A DNA stretch of 64,000 nt from Methylothermaceae bacterium (GCA_026981855.1 JALSIB010000002.1:1-64000); one strand, 5' to 3'. Positions 41,895 through 52,436 are shown, numbered from the stretch's first letter. The notes: a model not told the origin generated them from the sequence alone. Translations and numbers: made by a program.

Positions 41895-42872
41895 ATGGCC
41901 GGATTATGGCTTTTCATCGCCGCCCTGGTGGGCGGTTTTGTCGTTTTGATCTACAGTGCCGACCGCTTCGTCCTGGGTGCGGCCGGTATCGCCCGTAATC
42001 TTGGGGTCTCTTCCCTGATCATCGGTTTGACCATCGTCGGCTTCGGCACCTCGGCGCCGGAAATCCTGGTTTCCTCGATCGCCGCCTGGGGTGGCAATAC
42101 CGGTCTGGCGGTGGGCAACGCCTTGGGATCCAACATCGCCAACATCGGGCTCATTTTGGGTCTGACCGCGCTGATCATGCCCATCAGCGTGCATTCGGGC
42201 GCGTTGCGGCGGGAAATACCGCTTCTGCTGCTGGCGTGCCTGATCGCCTATGGATTGAGCCATGATCGCCAGCTTGGCCGGCTCGAGGGAGCGGGGTTGT
42301 TGGGGGGATTGGCCGTGTTCCTGACATGGCTGGTCTGGCAGGCGCGCCGGGCGCCGGTCTCCGATCCGCTCATCCGGGAAGTGGAAAACGAGTTGCCGCC
42401 GGCGATCTCTCTTTGGCGTGCCTGGTCGTGGCTCGCGCTGGGCCTGGTGGGCCTGGTGGCAAGTTCCAAGGCGCTGGTTTGGGCTTCTGTCGGTATCGCC
42501 CATCATTTTGGCGTCAGCGATCTGCTGATCGGCCTGACCGTGGTCGCTCTGGGAACCAGCCTGCCGGAGTTGGCCGCATCCATTGCCAGCATGTTGAAAG
42601 GCGAGGATGATCTGGTGATCGGCAACATCATCGGCTCCAACATGTTCAACATGCTGGCGGTGTACGCGATGCCGGGCCTTATCCGACCCGGGCCGTTGTC
42701 CGATCTGGTGGTCACCCGGGACTTTCCCTGGATGTTGGGGTTGACGCTGGCTTTGCTGCTGCTTGGCCTGGGGCGCCGTAATCCCGGCCGCATCGGCCGT
42801 CTGGGAGGGGGGGCGCTCGTGGCCTGTTTCGTCACTTATCAATACTTGCTTTATCTGAGGCTGCAATCATGA
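41895..42872 (+). CDS. yrbG: Calcium/sodium antiporter
   Basis: 325 residues, ten hydrophobic helices in two inverted halves. The alpha repeats are [38 protein letters not shown] and [38 protein letters not shown]. It is the classic first gene of the yrbG-kdsD-kdsC-lpt cluster. The ATG at 41895 is preferred over the TTG at 41892. Coupled to kdsD. Confidence 0.93.
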   Translation: MAGLWLFIAALVGGFVVLIYSADRFVLGAAGIARNLGVSSLIIGLTIVGFGTSAPEILVSSIAAWGGNTGLAVGNALGSNIANIGLILGLTALIMPISVHSGALRREIPLLLLACLIAYGLSHDRQLGRLEGAGLLGGLAVFLTWLVWQARRAPVSDPLIREVENELPPAISLWRAWSWLALGLVGLVASSKALVWASVGIAHHFGVSDLLIGLTVVALGTSLPELAASIASMLKGEDDLVIGNIIGSNMFNMLAVYAMPGLIRPGPLSDLVVTRDFPWMLGLTLALLLLGLGRRNPGRIGRLGGGALVACFVTYQYLLYLRLQS

Positions 42873-43852
42873 CACCATCGGAACGGGAGCGCTTGTGTCA
42901 GCTGGGTCTGGAAGTCATCCGTCTCGAAGCGCAGGCGGTTTCCCAGCTGGCCGGGCGGATCGACGAGAATTTCGGTCGTGCCTGCCAATTGATGCTGCGT
43001 TGCCGCGGCCGGGTCATCGTGACCGGCATGGGCAAGTCGGGCCATATCTGCGGCAAGATCGCGGCCACCCTGGCCAGTACGGGCACGCCCGCTTTCTTCG
43101 TTCATCCCGGGGAAGCCAGCCACGGGGATTTGGGGATGATCACCGAACACGACGTGGTGCTGGCGTTGTCCAATTCCGGCGAAACCAGCGAGCTGATCTT
43201 CATCATTCCGATTATCAAGCGTCTGGGGGTGCCGCTGATTTCCATGACGGGGCGGCCGGAATCCACGCTTGCCCGCCAAAGTACCGTGCATATCGATGTC
43301 AGCGTGCCCCAGGAGGCCTGCCCCCTGGGTCTGGCGCCCACGGCCAGCACCACGGCCGCCCTGGCCATGGGGGACGCCCTGGCCGTGGCCTTGCTGGAGG
43401 CCCGCGGCTTCACCAAGAACGATTTCGCCCGCTCGCATCCGGCCGGCAGCCTGGGCCGTCGTCTGCTCCTCAAGATCGATGACGTGATGCATACGGGGAA
43501 GGACATCCCGGTGGTTCATGAATCGGTCAGCCTCAGTGAGGCATTGTTGGAGATGACCGCCAAGAAGCTGGGCATGACGGCGGTCGTCGATGACGACGGC
43601 CATGTTTGCGGCGTGTTTACCGATGGCGATCTGCGGCGGTTGTTCGAACGGGGTGACTACGATGTCCATGCCACCCCCATCCGTGAAGTGATGACCCGGG
43701 GGGGCACCACGGTCCGCAAGGGTTTGCTGGCGGCCGAGGCGGTCAAGTTGATGGAGGACAAGAAGATCAATGCGCTCCTGGTGGTGGACGAACAAGACCA
43801 ACTGGTTGGTGCCTTGAATATGCACGATCTGTTACGCGCGGGAGTTTTTTGA
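42869..43852 (+). CDS. kdsD: Arabinose-5-phosphate isomerase
   Basis: 327 residues. SIS domain at about 40-180 ([39 protein letters not shown], then SNSGETSEL), then two CBS domains (about 210-325). It makes arabinose-5-P from ribulose-5-P for Kdo synthesis. Overlaps kdsC and yrbG by 4 bases each. Confidence 0.95.
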   Translation: MTPSERERLCQLGLEVIRLEAQAVSQLAGRIDENFGRACQLMLRCRGRVIVTGMGKSGHICGKIAATLASTGTPAFFVHPGEASHGDLGMITEHDVVLALSNSGETSELIFIIPIIKRLGVPLISMTGRPESTLARQSTVHIDVSVPQEACPLGLAPTASTTAALAMGDALAVALLEARGFTKNDFARSHPAGSLGRRLLLKIDDVMHTGKDIPVVHESVSLSEALLEMTAKKLGMTAVVDDDGHVCGVFTDGDLRRLFERGDYDVHATPIREVMTRGGTTVRKGLLAAEAVKLMEDKKINALLVVDEQDQLVGALNMHDLLRAGVF

Positions 43853-44376
43853 TGGATGAGATTTTGGCACGTGCAGCGGTGATCCGCCTGGTGATTTTCG
43901 ATGTCGACGGGGTGCTGACCGACGGCCGCCTGTTCTTCGATCACGAAGGCCGGGAATACAAGGCCTTTCACGCCCGGGACGGGCATGGACTCAAGTTGTT
44001 GCAACGGACCGGGGTCGAAACGGCCGTGATTTCCGGCCGCAAGTCCCGCTCGGTCGCCCTGCGTATGGACAGCCTGGGAATCCGCCATGTCTATCAAGGC
44101 TACGAGGACAAACGGGAGGCGCTGCGAAGCCTGCAGGCGGCCACCGGCATAGCGTTGGAACACATGGCCTGTGTCGGGGACGACACTTTGGACCTGCCGC
44201 TCATGAGCCGGGTGCATTTGGCCATCGCGGTCCAGGATGCCCATTATGCGGTGAAACGCCACGCTCACTGGGTCACCGACACGCCGGGCGGGAGGGGGGC
44301 GGCGCGCGAGGTGTGCGACCTGATCATGCGGGCCCAGAATACCCTGGATCCCTCCATCGAACGGTATCTGAAATGA
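43849..44376 (+). CDS. kdsC: Kdo-8-phosphate phosphatase
   Basis: 175 residues. HAD hydrolase with the nucleophile in [14 protein letters not shown], motif II in AVISGRKS and motif III in [12 protein letters not shown]. It dephosphorylates Kdo-8-P. The stop overlaps the lptA ATG, leaving no room for lptC, which normally sits here. Confidence 0.95.
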   Translation: MMDEILARAAVIRLVIFDVDGVLTDGRLFFDHEGREYKAFHARDGHGLKLLQRTGVETAVISGRKSRSVALRMDSLGIRHVYQGYEDKREALRSLQAATGIALEHMACVGDDTLDLPLMSRVHLAIAVQDAHYAVKRHAHWVTDTPGGRGAAREVCDLIMRAQNTLDPSIERYLK

Positions 44377-44891
44377 AAAAGGGGTCGATGCTTCTCATTC
44401 TGATGTTGATTGCCGTGGCCACGCCGCTCCAGGCGTTGGAGGAAGATTCCGAAAAGCCGATCTACATCGAGGCCAACAGCGCCTTCTATGACGAGAAGAG
44501 CGATCGCAGCACCTATACCGGCAACGTGGTGCTGATCCAGGGCAGCCTGAAAGTGCTGTCGGACAAGATGGTGGCCTATCTTCCCAACGGCGAGGTCGAG
44601 AAGGTGATCTTTTACGGTAATCCGGTGCGTTTCTGGCAAAAACCCAAGCCGGACGAGGAGGAAATCCATGGCACCTCGAAGCGGGCGGAATATTACCTCG
44701 ACAAGGAGGTCATCGTTCTGATCGATGATGCCGTGGTGTTTCATGGAACCAACAAGTACACCAGCGACCGGATCGAGTATGAACAGAAGACCGGTGTCAT
44801 CAGGGCGGGAGAAGCCAGGTCCGACACCAAGCGGGTGAAGATCATACTCAACCCGAAAAAATCCGGCTCCGCCAAGTCGTCAGGCCAATGA
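44373..44891 (+). CDS. lptA: LPS transport periplasmic protein LptA
   Basis: 172 residues. Signal peptide ([16 protein letters not shown]) and the OstA beta-jellyroll with [38 protein letters not shown]. It bridges the periplasm as part of the Lpt chain. The C-terminus is Lys/Ser-rich. Directly fused by ATGA to kdsC, coupled to lptB. LptC must be encoded elsewhere. Confidence 0.93.
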   Translation: MKKGSMLLILMLIAVATPLQALEEDSEKPIYIEANSAFYDEKSDRSTYTGNVVLIQGSLKVLSDKMVAYLPNGEVEKVIFYGNPVRFWQKPKPDEEEIHGTSKRAEYYLDKEVIVLIDDAVVFHGTNKYTSDRIEYEQKTGVIRAGEARSDTKRVKIILNPKKSGSAKSSGQ

Positions 44892-45622
44892 ATCCCGATT
44901 CCATGTTGGAGGCGAAGGGACTGGTCAAGAAATACCGCAAGCGGACCGTCGTCGATGGCGTGTCGCTGCAAGTGAAAGCCGGTGAAATCGTCGGCCTTCT
45001 GGGACCCAACGGCGCCGGCAAGACCACCAGTTTTTATCTGATCGTGGGGCTGGTTCCCAGTGATGGCGGCCGGATTCTTCTCGATGGAAAGGATGTGACC
45101 CCTCTGCCCATCCATGTCAGGGCCCATCTCGGTTTGGGGTATCTGCCCCAGGAGGCCTCCGTCTTCCGCCGTCTCACGGTCGCTGAAAACCTGCTGGGAG
45201 TGCTGGAGCTGCGGGCCGATCTGACGGCGGGGCAAAGACAATTGATCGCGACCGAGCTGCTGCAGGAATTCGGCCTGACCACTTTGAGCCGGCAGCCGGC
45301 GGCCAGCCTGTCCGGGGGGGAAAGAAGACGGCTGGAGATCGCCCGGGCGCTGGCCCTGGAGCCCAGATTCATCCTTCTGGACGAACCTTTCGCAGGGGTC
45401 GATCCGATTTCCATTCTCGACATCCAGAAAATCATCCGCCATCTGAGCCAGCGCGGGATCGGCGTGCTCATCACCGATCACAACGTGCGCGAAACCCTGG
45501 GGATTTGTGAACGTGCTTATATCATCAACCAGGGCCGGGTGCTGGCTTCAGGAAGCCCGAAGGAAATCCTCGAGCATCCGGAAGTGCGTCAGGTTTACCT
45601 GGGGGAGCATTTCTATCTGTGA
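44888..45622 (+). CDS. lptB: LPS export ABC transporter ATPase LptB
   Basis: 244 residues. Walker [11 protein letters not shown]-loop [13 protein letters not shown], signature [15 protein letters not shown], Walker [14 protein letters not shown] and H-loop TDHNVRET. It powers LPS extraction with LptFG. rpoN, its usual next gene, is absent; zapD follows. Confidence 0.96.
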   Translation: MNPDSMLEAKGLVKKYRKRTVVDGVSLQVKAGEIVGLLGPNGAGKTTSFYLIVGLVPSDGGRILLDGKDVTPLPIHVRAHLGLGYLPQEASVFRRLTVAENLLGVLELRADLTAGQRQLIATELLQEFGLTTLSRQPAASLSGGERRRLEIARALALEPRFILLDEPFAGVDPISILDIQKIIRHLSQRGIGVLITDHNVRETLGICERAYIINQGRVLASGSPKEILEHPEVRQVYLGEHFYL

Positions 45623-45713
45623 AAAGGCGGGTGCAGTCGGGGGGGAAACTGTCTACAATACCCCATTGTCCAATCTTTGAAACAGCACAGGCGACGGCAG
45701 GAACACCGCGATC

Positions 45714-46481
45714 TTGAACGACCAGATCCTCTACGAATTCCCTCTCAACGAGAGAATCCGAACCTTCATCCGTCTCGAAAAGCTTTTCCAGCAGGTCGGT
45801 CATTTCGCCCGGGGCGAATCGGAATGGGACAGCCGGGCCGCGATCGAGAGCCTGCTGGACATACTGACCATTTCGAATCGGAGCGACATTCGCGCCGAAC
45901 TTCTCAAGGAACTCGAGCGCCACTACAAGGTATTGGCCCGGCTGGCACGCAGTCATGGCATCGACCGGGAGAAATTGCAGGAAATCATCGACGAGATCGA
46001 GCTTCTGAGCCAACGGTTGCGGAACATCCATGGCAAACTGGGGAGTCAGTTGTCCGGTGATGGGCTGTTCAAGAGCATCGCCCAGCGCAGCGCCATTCCC
46101 GGCGGCACCTGCAGCTTCGATCTGCCCTGTTATCACTACTGGTTGCAGCAACCGGTTTCCAAGCGCCAGCAAGAGTTGCATCTGTGGATGGAGCCTTTCC
46201 AGCCGGTGATCGATGCGATCCGGTTCGTGCTCGATACCATCCGTCACAGTGCCCTGCCGGAGGAGGCGGTGGCGGAAGCGGGTTTCTATCAGGAGAATCT
46301 GGACAAATCGTTGCCCTTTCAGCTTCTGAGAATCGGTTTGAACAGCGATCTGCCCTTTTTCGCCGAAATCAGTGGCGGCAAGCATCGTTTCAGCATCCGC
46401 TTCATGTCCCTGGGGCCTGAAACCAGCATCCACCAGGCGACGGAAGACATCCCGTTTCTGTTGAACAAGTGCCAGTTCTGA
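45714..46481 (+). CDS. zapD: Cell division protein ZapD
   Basis: 255 residues starting at TTG ([25 protein letters not shown]). The ZapD domain stabilizes FtsZ bundles ([13 protein letters not shown] is a hallmark). No ATG lies near a family-like start, so TTG is the best choice. Followed by yacG after 4 bases, a conserved pair. Confidence 0.93.
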   Translation: MNDQILYEFPLNERIRTFIRLEKLFQQVGHFARGESEWDSRAAIESLLDILTISNRSDIRAELLKELERHYKVLARLARSHGIDREKLQEIIDEIELLSQRLRNIHGKLGSQLSGDGLFKSIAQRSAIPGGTCSFDLPCYHYWLQQPVSKRQQELHLWMEPFQPVIDAIRFVLDTIRHSALPEEAVAEAGFYQENLDKSLPFQLLRIGLNSDLPFFAEISGGKHRFSIRFMSLGPETSIHQATEDIPFLLNKCQF

Positions 46482-46485
46482 TTCA

Positions 46486-46686
46486 ATGAAAGTGAAATGT
46501 CCCGAATGCGGAGAACGCGTGGAGTGGAGCCGGGACAACCCGTACCGGCCTTTTTGCAGCGAGCGCTGCAAGCTGGTGGACCTGGGTGCCTGGGCGGCCG
46601 GCGACCGCTTCATACCCGGTGAGGAAATACCGCCGGAGGCGGGCGGGGACGACGAATCTTCGCCGCCTTTTCCGTCCGCCGGCTGA
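46486..46686 (+). CDS. yacG: DNA gyrase inhibitor YacG
   Basis: 66 residues. Four zinc cysteines in [12 protein letters not shown] and [21 protein letters not shown]. YacG binds GyrB and inhibits gyrase. The acidic C-terminal tail is typical. Partner of zapD in the same unit. Confidence 0.93.
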   Translation: MKVKCPECGERVEWSRDNPYRPFCSERCKLVDLGAWAAGDRFIPGEEIPPEAGGDDESSPPFPSAG

Positions 46687-46740
46687 ACCCGCTCTTCTCC
46701 CTCCGTACGGCGGTGGGCGCCGTCCCTGGCGCCATGAGAG

Positions 46741-47298
46741 CTACTGCAGGGTGGCCACTCCGACGGTGGGCACGGCGAAACGGTCGCCGCGGACCGGCGA
46801 ATGATCCGTCAGTTCGTACAAGCGGGTATTCTTCCAGTTCTTGAACAACAAGTCGTCGAACGGACGGTCGTTGTCGATGGCGTATTCGTAAGCCTTTCGG
46901 AACAGTACCGCTGTGCGGTAGGCGTGGAGCTCCTCGTCGGCGGTGACCGATCTGACATTGCCCACCTGGAAAGTCTTGTTGCGGGGCTTGCCTTCCTTGA
47001 TCCAGAAGACGGTGTAGCAAAGATAGCGCTTGTCCTTGCGCTTGTCGTACTTGATCGTTCTGGAAACCCCGGTCACCCCTGTGGAGACCTTGTTGCACGG
47101 GGTTTTCATGAAACGGGTCCGGCTGCCTTTGAGGATGGCGAGCATCTGATCGCGCCAGTTGATGGCGGCCTGCAGGGATTTGCTTTTGCCGCCCCATAGC
47201 TTATGGGAAAAGTAGCGGCTGCGCTCGACACCGCGGCGAACGATCCGGACCTGAAAGCCGAACGGATCCGGCTCGGTGATGTGTTTGTGTTCTGCCAT
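46741..47298 (-). CDS. AP2/ERF-like DNA-binding domain protein
   Basis: 185 residues. The N-terminal block FGFQVRIVRRGVERSRYFSHKLWGGKSKSLQAAINWRDQML resembles the bacterial AP2 domain, and a related second block (GVTGVSRTI to TFQVGN) follows. Such proteins are often linked to mobile DNA, though here no integrase is near. The ATG at 47298 is chosen because MAEHKHITEPDPFG is the natural start. Confidence 0.6.
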   Translation of the reverse strand: MAEHKHITEPDPFGFQVRIVRRGVERSRYFSHKLWGGKSKSLQAAINWRDQMLAILKGSRTRFMKTPCNKVSTGVTGVSRTIKYDKRKDKRYLCYTVFWIKEGKPRNKTFQVGNVRSVTADEELHAYRTAVLFRKAYEYAIDNDRPFDDLLFKNWKNTRLYELTDHSPVRGDRFAVPTVGVATLQ

Positions 47299-47468
47299 GA
47301 TCTTCAACCTGCTGCGAAGTTTATGATGTTGTTATAATTTTTCTGTCTCCAGGTGGCGACAGTCGCGCTTGTCGGTCAAATCTTACATAACCTGCCAGGG
47401 ACTTGCAAATTTCGGGGAATTCTGATTTTCCGCAGTCAGTCCAGGGTGATCGCAGGTACCGGGTTAAA

Positions 47469-47503
47469 CCCTCACTCCCGATCTCTCTCCCAAAGAGAGA
47501 GGA
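47469..47503. repeat. REP-like palindromic element
   Basis: CCCTCACTCC then TCTCTCTCC-CAAA-GAGAGAGGA: a short palindrome preceded by CCCTCACTCC, the pattern of intergenic REP-like repeats. It lies in the 337-base gene-free stretch 47299-47635 upstream of the peroxiredoxin. A possible -10 TAGAAT is at about 47568. Whether it recurs in the genome cannot be seen here. Confidence 0.4.
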
Positions 47504-47635
47504 AACCGGTTCGTGCGATTGCCCCGGGGCGGGGCGGTATTTCTCACTGTGATGGTGTAGAATTGCACGGGTTCGGGCCTCCTGGTTTGGAGGCCACACA
47601 AGTCAACCCTGTCCAAAAAGAAAAGGAGGGAATCC

Positions 47636-48241
47636 ATGAGTGTATTAGTAGGCAAACCGGCTCCGGATTTTACCGTTCCAGCCGTGCTGGCCGACGGCCA
47701 GATCGTCGACGAATTCAACTTCTCCGAAGCGACCAAAGGAAAATACGCCGTTCTGGTGTTCTACCCGCTGGATTTTACTTTCGTCTGCCCCAGTGAATTG
47801 ATCTCCCTCGATCACCGGGTGGAAGAATTCAGCAAGCGCGATACCGAGGTGATCGCGGTCTCCATCGATTCCCAGTTCACCCACAATGCCTGGCGTAACA
47901 CCCCGGTGGAGAAGGGAGGAATCGGTCCGGTGCGTTACACCCTGGCGGCCGATGTCGGGCACGACGTGGTGCGGGCCTACGATGTGGAAGCGGAAGGCGC
48001 CCACGTGGCTTACCGGGGCAGTTTCCTGATCGACAAGGAAGGCGTCGTTCGTCACCAGGTGGTCAATGACCTCCCGCTTGGCAGAAACATGGACGAGCTG
48101 ATCCGGATGGTCGATGCCCTGCGGTTCTTCGAGCAGCACGGCGAAGTCTGCCCGGCCAACTGGAAACCCGGCCAGGAAGGCATGAAGCCGGATCCGGAAG
48201 GGGTGGCCGAATATCTGGCCAAACATGCCGAAGAACTCTGA
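47636..48241 (+). CDS. Typical 2-Cys peroxiredoxin (AhpC/TSA)
   Basis: 201 residues. Peroxidatic Cys in FYPLDFTFVCPSELI and resolving Cys in HGEVCPANWKPG. It reduces peroxides with thioredoxin-type donors. A strong AAAGGAGGGAATCC ribosome site precedes the ATG. Monocistronic, closed by a good terminator. Confidence 0.95.
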   Translation: MSVLVGKPAPDFTVPAVLADGQIVDEFNFSEATKGKYAVLVFYPLDFTFVCPSELISLDHRVEEFSKRDTEVIAVSIDSQFTHNAWRNTPVEKGGIGPVRYTLAADVGHDVVRAYDVEAEGAHVAYRGSFLIDKEGVVRHQVVNDLPLGRNMDELIRMVDALRFFEQHGEVCPANWKPGQEGMKPDPEGVAEYLAKHAEEL

Positions 48242-48298
48242 GCCGGTAGAGGGCGGTATCCATCCGCCGGGAGCAGGGATGCTTCCCGGATAACGAGC

Positions 48299-48332
48299 AA
48301 GGCCGGGCGCGCCAATCGTGCCCGGCCTTTTT
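48299..48332 (+). terminator. Intrinsic terminator of the peroxiredoxin gene
   Basis: AAGGCCGGGC pairs with GCCCGGCCTT around an 11-base loop, followed by a T-run. 57 bases after the stop codon. Confidence 0.85.
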
Positions 48333-48339
48333 CAATGGT

Positions 48340-48627
48340 TCAGCTTTCCTCCTTTTCCGCGCTGGCGACCAAACGGCTGCGAATGAACCAGGCCACCAGA
48401 ATCCCCAGGATGGTTCCGCCATAATGCAGGGCCGTCAACAGCGCCGGGCTTTGGTGATGCAAGGTCTGGCTGGCGGGCCTGAGAAGCAGGAACCACCAGA
48501 GAAACACCACCACGTAATAGGCCGCCACGCCATTGATGGCCCACTTGTAGGGATTGGGGTCATTGATTTTTACCGCAGTGTGATAGAACCAGATGGCGAT
48601 CGCCACTGCAATCAGTCCTCCTATCAT
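48340..48627 (-). CDS. Small two- or three-helix membrane protein, unknown function
   Basis: 95 residues with hydrophobic segments at about 2-16, 34-50 and 66-82 and a basic/acidic tail (RSRLVASAEKEES). GGAGG precedes the ATG. Convergent with the peroxiredoxin terminator. No family is recognised. Confidence 0.65.
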   Translation of the reverse strand: MIGGLIAVAIAIWFYHTAVKINDPNPYKWAINGVAAYYVVVFLWWFLLLRPASQTLHHQSPALLTALHYGGTILGILVAWFIRSRLVASAEKEES

Positions 48628-48846
48628 GCGTCAACCTCCTCGAATCTGCCGTGTTTTTATATTTGGGCGGAAACACCGTGCGGCGCCTCCGGTTGTCCGG
48701 GCGGACCTGCCTCCAGAAGTCATGATGCCGGGACAGGCACATGATAGGTCTTTGTTCAATCCAATGGAATCGCAACGACACGGCGGCTGACGCCGGAGGC
48801 GAAGGGGGCCTTCATGCAATCGTCCTGGCGGATGTTTCCTTTCGCC

Positions 48847-48874
48847 TTGCAATGAATCCTTTACGATATAGGCT
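48847..48874 (+). promoter_or_regulatory. Candidate promoter of asmA-mutY-yggX
   Basis: TTGCAA (48847-48852) and TAGGCT (48869-48874) are 16 bases apart. Other weak pairings are possible in the 324-base stretch 48628-48951, where no gene is seen. Confidence 0.35.
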
Positions 48875-48951
48875 AGTAAGGGACGAACCCTCGCCTGAAG
48901 ACGTGCTCTGAGCGGCGATTACCATCCATATCGAAACCGGGAGGTGGAGTT

Positions 48952-51063
48952 TTGAAATATCTGTTTTATAGCCTCGCAGTCATCGTTTTACTGGTCGTCA
49001 TCGGATTGGCCGCGGTGGTGTTTTTGGTCGATCCCAATGAATTTCGTGACGAGATCGCCGCCAAGGTGGAAGAAAACACCGGCCGCACGCTGGCGATCGA
49101 GGGAGACATCGAGCTGTCGGTTTTTCCCTGGATAGGCTTGCAACTTGGCCGTGTGGTGTTGGGGAATGCGCCTGGATTCGGGCCGGAACCTTTCGCCGAG
49201 CTCGATGGCGCGGAAATCCGGGTCAAGCTCATCCCCCTGTTGTCCAAACGGCTGGAGGTCAAACGTATCGTCCTCGACCGGTTGCGGCTGTCCCTGGCCA
49301 AGGACGCCCGTGGGCGAACCAATTGGCAGGATCTGACAGAAGGGAGAAAGCGGAAAGCGGCCGCGGAAAAGCAAGCGGAAGGGGCGGAGAAGCCCGCTTT
49401 GGAAGAATTGATGGTCGGCGGCCTGACTCTCAAGGAGGGCGCCGTCACCTGGAAAGACCGGCAGGCGGGAAAGACGATCCGCATCGACCATCTCAACGTC
49501 AACCTGGATCGGTGGCGCTTTGGCGAGCCGGCCGCTCTCGATCTGGGATTCGTTCTTCAGATGAACGACCCGGCGCTCAAGGAGACTTGCTCTGTCACCA
49601 CCGATCTGGTGGTGGATGAATCCTTGCAGCGTTTCGAATTCAGGAAACTGAAGATCCAGTCCCGTACCGAAGGACAGATCGTCCCTTCCGGAAGGCTGAC
49701 TGCCGGGCTGGGATCGACGGTGGTGCTGGATCTGGCGCAGCAAACCCTGACGGCGGACGATTTCCGCCTGGAGGCGGCCGAGGCATCGTTGAACGGCCGG
49801 TTGGCGGGCAGGTCCATCCTGGATAAACCCCGCATCTCGGGGCGCTTCAAACTCCGCTTCGACCCCAGAAAGACCCTGGCCACCCTGGACATTCCCCCGC
49901 CCGAGACCAGCGATCCCGCCGTGCTGAAACTGGCCGAGCTGGAATTCGGGCTGGAGGCCGGCGCCGATGCCGCGACCCTGCGGGATCTCAAAGGCGTCTT
50001 CGACGATACCCGGCTGGCCGGGCAACTGAGCGTGACCTCTTTTTCCAGGCCCGGAATCGGCTTCCAGCTGAAACTGGACGCCATCGATCTGGACCGCTAT
50101 CTGCCCAAGGCGGTGGAAAACGCCCCCAAAACCTCCGCCGCGGCGCCTTCGGCTCCCGCCGGGCAGGAGAAACCCCTGCCGCTGGACAAGCTGGCCAGGC
50201 TGAACCTGAACGGCCGCTTGCAGATAGACCGGCTCAAGGTGAAGAACCTGAAGATGGAGGGGATCGGACTCACCGCGGCCGGGAATGGACGCGCCCTGAC
50301 GCTGAAGCCCCGCATCGGCCGTTTCTATCAGGGCGATTTCCATGGCGCCGTCCGTATCGGAAGCGGCCGCCAGCCGACGCTCGATCTCACCGCCAAATTG
50401 CAAAAGGCGGCCCTGGGGCCCCTGTTGCGGGACTTGCGGAAGAAAGAACCGCCCCTTGAAGGGAGCGCTTTTCTGGATGTCAAGCTGAGTGGCAGGGGCG
50501 CCACCGAGGCGGCGATCAAGCGCACGCTGGGCGGCAATCTGTCGTTTCATGTCAAGGATGGCAGCCTGACCAATGTCAAGATCCTGACTTTGATCAAGCA
50601 AGGGGAAGCGTGGTGGAAAGGCAAGCCCGCTCCCCCCTCTTCCGGCCAGATCGAAAAACTCAAATTCGTCGGCCTGGATTTTCTCGCCACGGTCAGAAAC
50701 GGCGTGGTTCAAACCGACCGTTTCCTGATCGACAGCCGCAAATTGCGCATCGAAGGCACGGGGAACATCGACCTGGCGCGGGAACGGCTCGACTATACCA
50801 TTCGCGTATTGAGAATGCGGCACGAGACCGACGAAAGCGGCAAGGAGGTGGCCAGGGCGAGAAAGCTGCCCATCATCATCGACGTGACCGGCCCCCTCGA
50901 CAAGCCCGGCTACATGCTGAACGTGGCGGAAATGGCCAAGGCCAGGTTCCGGAAGAAGATCGAGAAACAAAAATCCAAGCTGGAGAAAAAGGTGATCGAA
51001 AAGCTGGATAAAAAACTGGGGCCCGGCATAGGCGAAGCGTTGAAGGGGCTGTTTTCCCAATGA
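48952..51063 (+). CDS. AsmA family protein
   Basis: 703 residues. N-terminal signal anchor (LFYSLAVIVLLVVIGLAAVVFLV), then the AsmA N-terminal domain (PNEFRDEIAAKVEENTGRTLAIEGDIELSVFPWIGLQLGRVVLGN) and the C-terminal AsmA_2 region (about 480-620). Thought to help phospholipid or outer-membrane biogenesis as bridge-like lipid carriers. The start is TTG with GGGAGGTGG upstream. mutY overlaps by ATGA. Confidence 0.9.
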   Translation: MKYLFYSLAVIVLLVVIGLAAVVFLVDPNEFRDEIAAKVEENTGRTLAIEGDIELSVFPWIGLQLGRVVLGNAPGFGPEPFAELDGAEIRVKLIPLLSKRLEVKRIVLDRLRLSLAKDARGRTNWQDLTEGRKRKAAAEKQAEGAEKPALEELMVGGLTLKEGAVTWKDRQAGKTIRIDHLNVNLDRWRFGEPAALDLGFVLQMNDPALKETCSVTTDLVVDESLQRFEFRKLKIQSRTEGQIVPSGRLTAGLGSTVVLDLAQQTLTADDFRLEAAEASLNGRLAGRSILDKPRISGRFKLRFDPRKTLATLDIPPPETSDPAVLKLAELEFGLEAGADAATLRDLKGVFDDTRLAGQLSVTSFSRPGIGFQLKLDAIDLDRYLPKAVENAPKTSAAAPSAPAGQEKPLPLDKLARLNLNGRLQIDRLKVKNLKMEGIGLTAAGNGRALTLKPRIGRFYQGDFHGAVRIGSGRQPTLDLTAKLQKAALGPLLRDLRKKEPPLEGSAFLDVKLSGRGATEAAIKRTLGGNLSFHVKDGSLTNVKILTLIKQGEAWWKGKPAPPSSGQIEKLKFVGLDFLATVRNGVVQTDRFLIDSRKLRIEGTGNIDLARERLDYTIRVLRMRHETDESGKEVARARKLPIIIDVTGPLDKPGYMLNVAEMAKARFRKKIEKQKSKLEKKVIEKLDKKLGPGIGEALKGLFSQ

Positions 51064-52118
51064 AACCGGAGCGGTTGCGGGAAATCCTGCTGCGCTGGCA
51101 TGACAGCGAAGGGCGCAAGGATCTGCCCTGGCAACGGCAACGGACGCCTTATCGTGTCTGGGTGTCCGAGATCATGTTGCAACAGACCCAGGTGACCACC
51201 GTCATACCCTATTTCGAGCGTTTCATGGCGGCTTTTCCCACCGTGGAATCACTGGCCCGGGCCGAACTCGACCAGGTGCTGCATTTGTGGGCCGGCCTGG
51301 GGTATTATGCCCGGGCCCGGAACCTGCACCGGGCGGCCCGCCTGCTGCAGGACCGGTTCCAGGGCCGGTTTCCCGAGCGGCTGGAATCGTTGTGCGCCCT
51401 GCCCGGTGTCGGCCGTTCCACCGCCGGGGCCATCCTCAGCCTGGCGTTCGACCGTCCGGCGCCGATCCTCGATGGCAACGTCAGGCGGCTGTGGACCAGG
51501 CTTCACGGTATCGAGACCTGGCCCGGGGAACGGGCGACGGAACGGCTGCTGTGGCGGTTGAGCGAACGCTATCTGCCCGATCGGAACGCCGCCGTCCATA
51601 CCCAGGCGCTGATGGATTTCGGCGCCACCCTTTGTACCCGAAGCCGCCCCAAATGCGATCGCTGTCCTTTTCGCGATCACTGCCTCGCCCACCGCCACGG
51701 CAAGGTGAGCGAAATTCCGGCTCCCCGCCCCAAAGTGCGCAAACCCGTCAAGGAAAGTTATTGGCTGGTGCTGAGCGACGGGCGGGAACGGCTGTACCTG
51801 GAACGGCGCCCGGCCAATGGCGTCTGGGCCGGGTTGTGGAGTTTTCCCAGTTGGGACAGGCGCGAGGCGCTGGAAGACCATTGTCTCGACATCGGCCTGG
51901 AAACCGGCGCCTTGACATGGCTGGCGCCCCGCCGTCATACCTTCACCCATTTTCAGCTGCGATACGTCCCGGTGCTGGCGGCCTTGAAACGAGCCGTGCC
52001 CAGGGTGGGCGACACCCCTTCCCGCTGGATTGTGCCGACAGGCCGGCCGGAAGTGGCGGTGCCTTCTCCGGTAAAAAAACTGCTGGCAGAGCTTGGAAGC
52101 GGCAATATGCTAACATAG
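51060..52118 (+). CDS. mutY: Adenine DNA glycosylase
   Basis: 352 residues. HhH motif ALPGVGRSTAGAI, catalytic Asp in PILDGNVRR and the 4Fe-4S cluster C-x6-C-x2-C-x5-C in CTRSRPKCDRCPFRDHC. A C-terminal NUDIX-like domain recognises 8-oxoG. It removes A opposite 8-oxoguanine. Operon with yggX, as in E. coli. Confidence 0.96.
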   Translation: MKPERLREILLRWHDSEGRKDLPWQRQRTPYRVWVSEIMLQQTQVTTVIPYFERFMAAFPTVESLARAELDQVLHLWAGLGYYARARNLHRAARLLQDRFQGRFPERLESLCALPGVGRSTAGAILSLAFDRPAPILDGNVRRLWTRLHGIETWPGERATERLLWRLSERYLPDRNAAVHTQALMDFGATLCTRSRPKCDRCPFRDHCLAHRHGKVSEIPAPRPKVRKPVKESYWLVLSDGRERLYLERRPANGVWAGLWSFPSWDRREALEDHCLDIGLETGALTWLAPRRHTFTHFQLRYVPVLAALKRAVPRVGDTPSRWIVPTGRPEVAVPSPVKKLLAELGSGNMLT

Positions 52119-52148
52119 CGTTTTTGTCAGGAATGCCGAGGAGTAAAA

Positions 52149-52436
52149 ATGACCCGCCGAGTCAAATGCGCGAAACTGGGCATTGAGGCCGAAGGATTGG
52201 ACACGCCCCCTTTCCCCGGTCCCGAAGGACAGAGAATCTACGAGAACATTTCCAAACAAGCCTGGCAGTCTTGGCTGGAAGTCCAGACCATGCTGATCAA
52301 CGAACACCGCCTAACGGTATTCGAGCCGGAAGCCAAGGAATTTCTGGCCCGGGAGCGGGAGAAATTCCTCTTCGGCGGCGGTTCCGCCATGCCCGAAGGC
52401 TACGTTCCGCCCGATGCCGAACACGGCCAGACTTGA
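52149..52436 (+). CDS. yggX: Probable Fe(II)-trafficking protein YggX
   Basis: 95 residues. Begins RRVKCAKLG and contains EGLDTPPFPGPEGQRIYENISKQAW and FLFGGG, the YggX pattern. It protects Fe-S clusters from oxidative damage. Its stop codon overlaps the -35 box of tRNA-Phe. Confidence 0.94.
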   Translation: MTRRVKCAKLGIEAEGLDTPPFPGPEGQRIYENISKQAWQSWLEVQTMLINEHRLTVFEPEAKEFLAREREKFLFGGGSAMPEGYVPPDAEHGQT

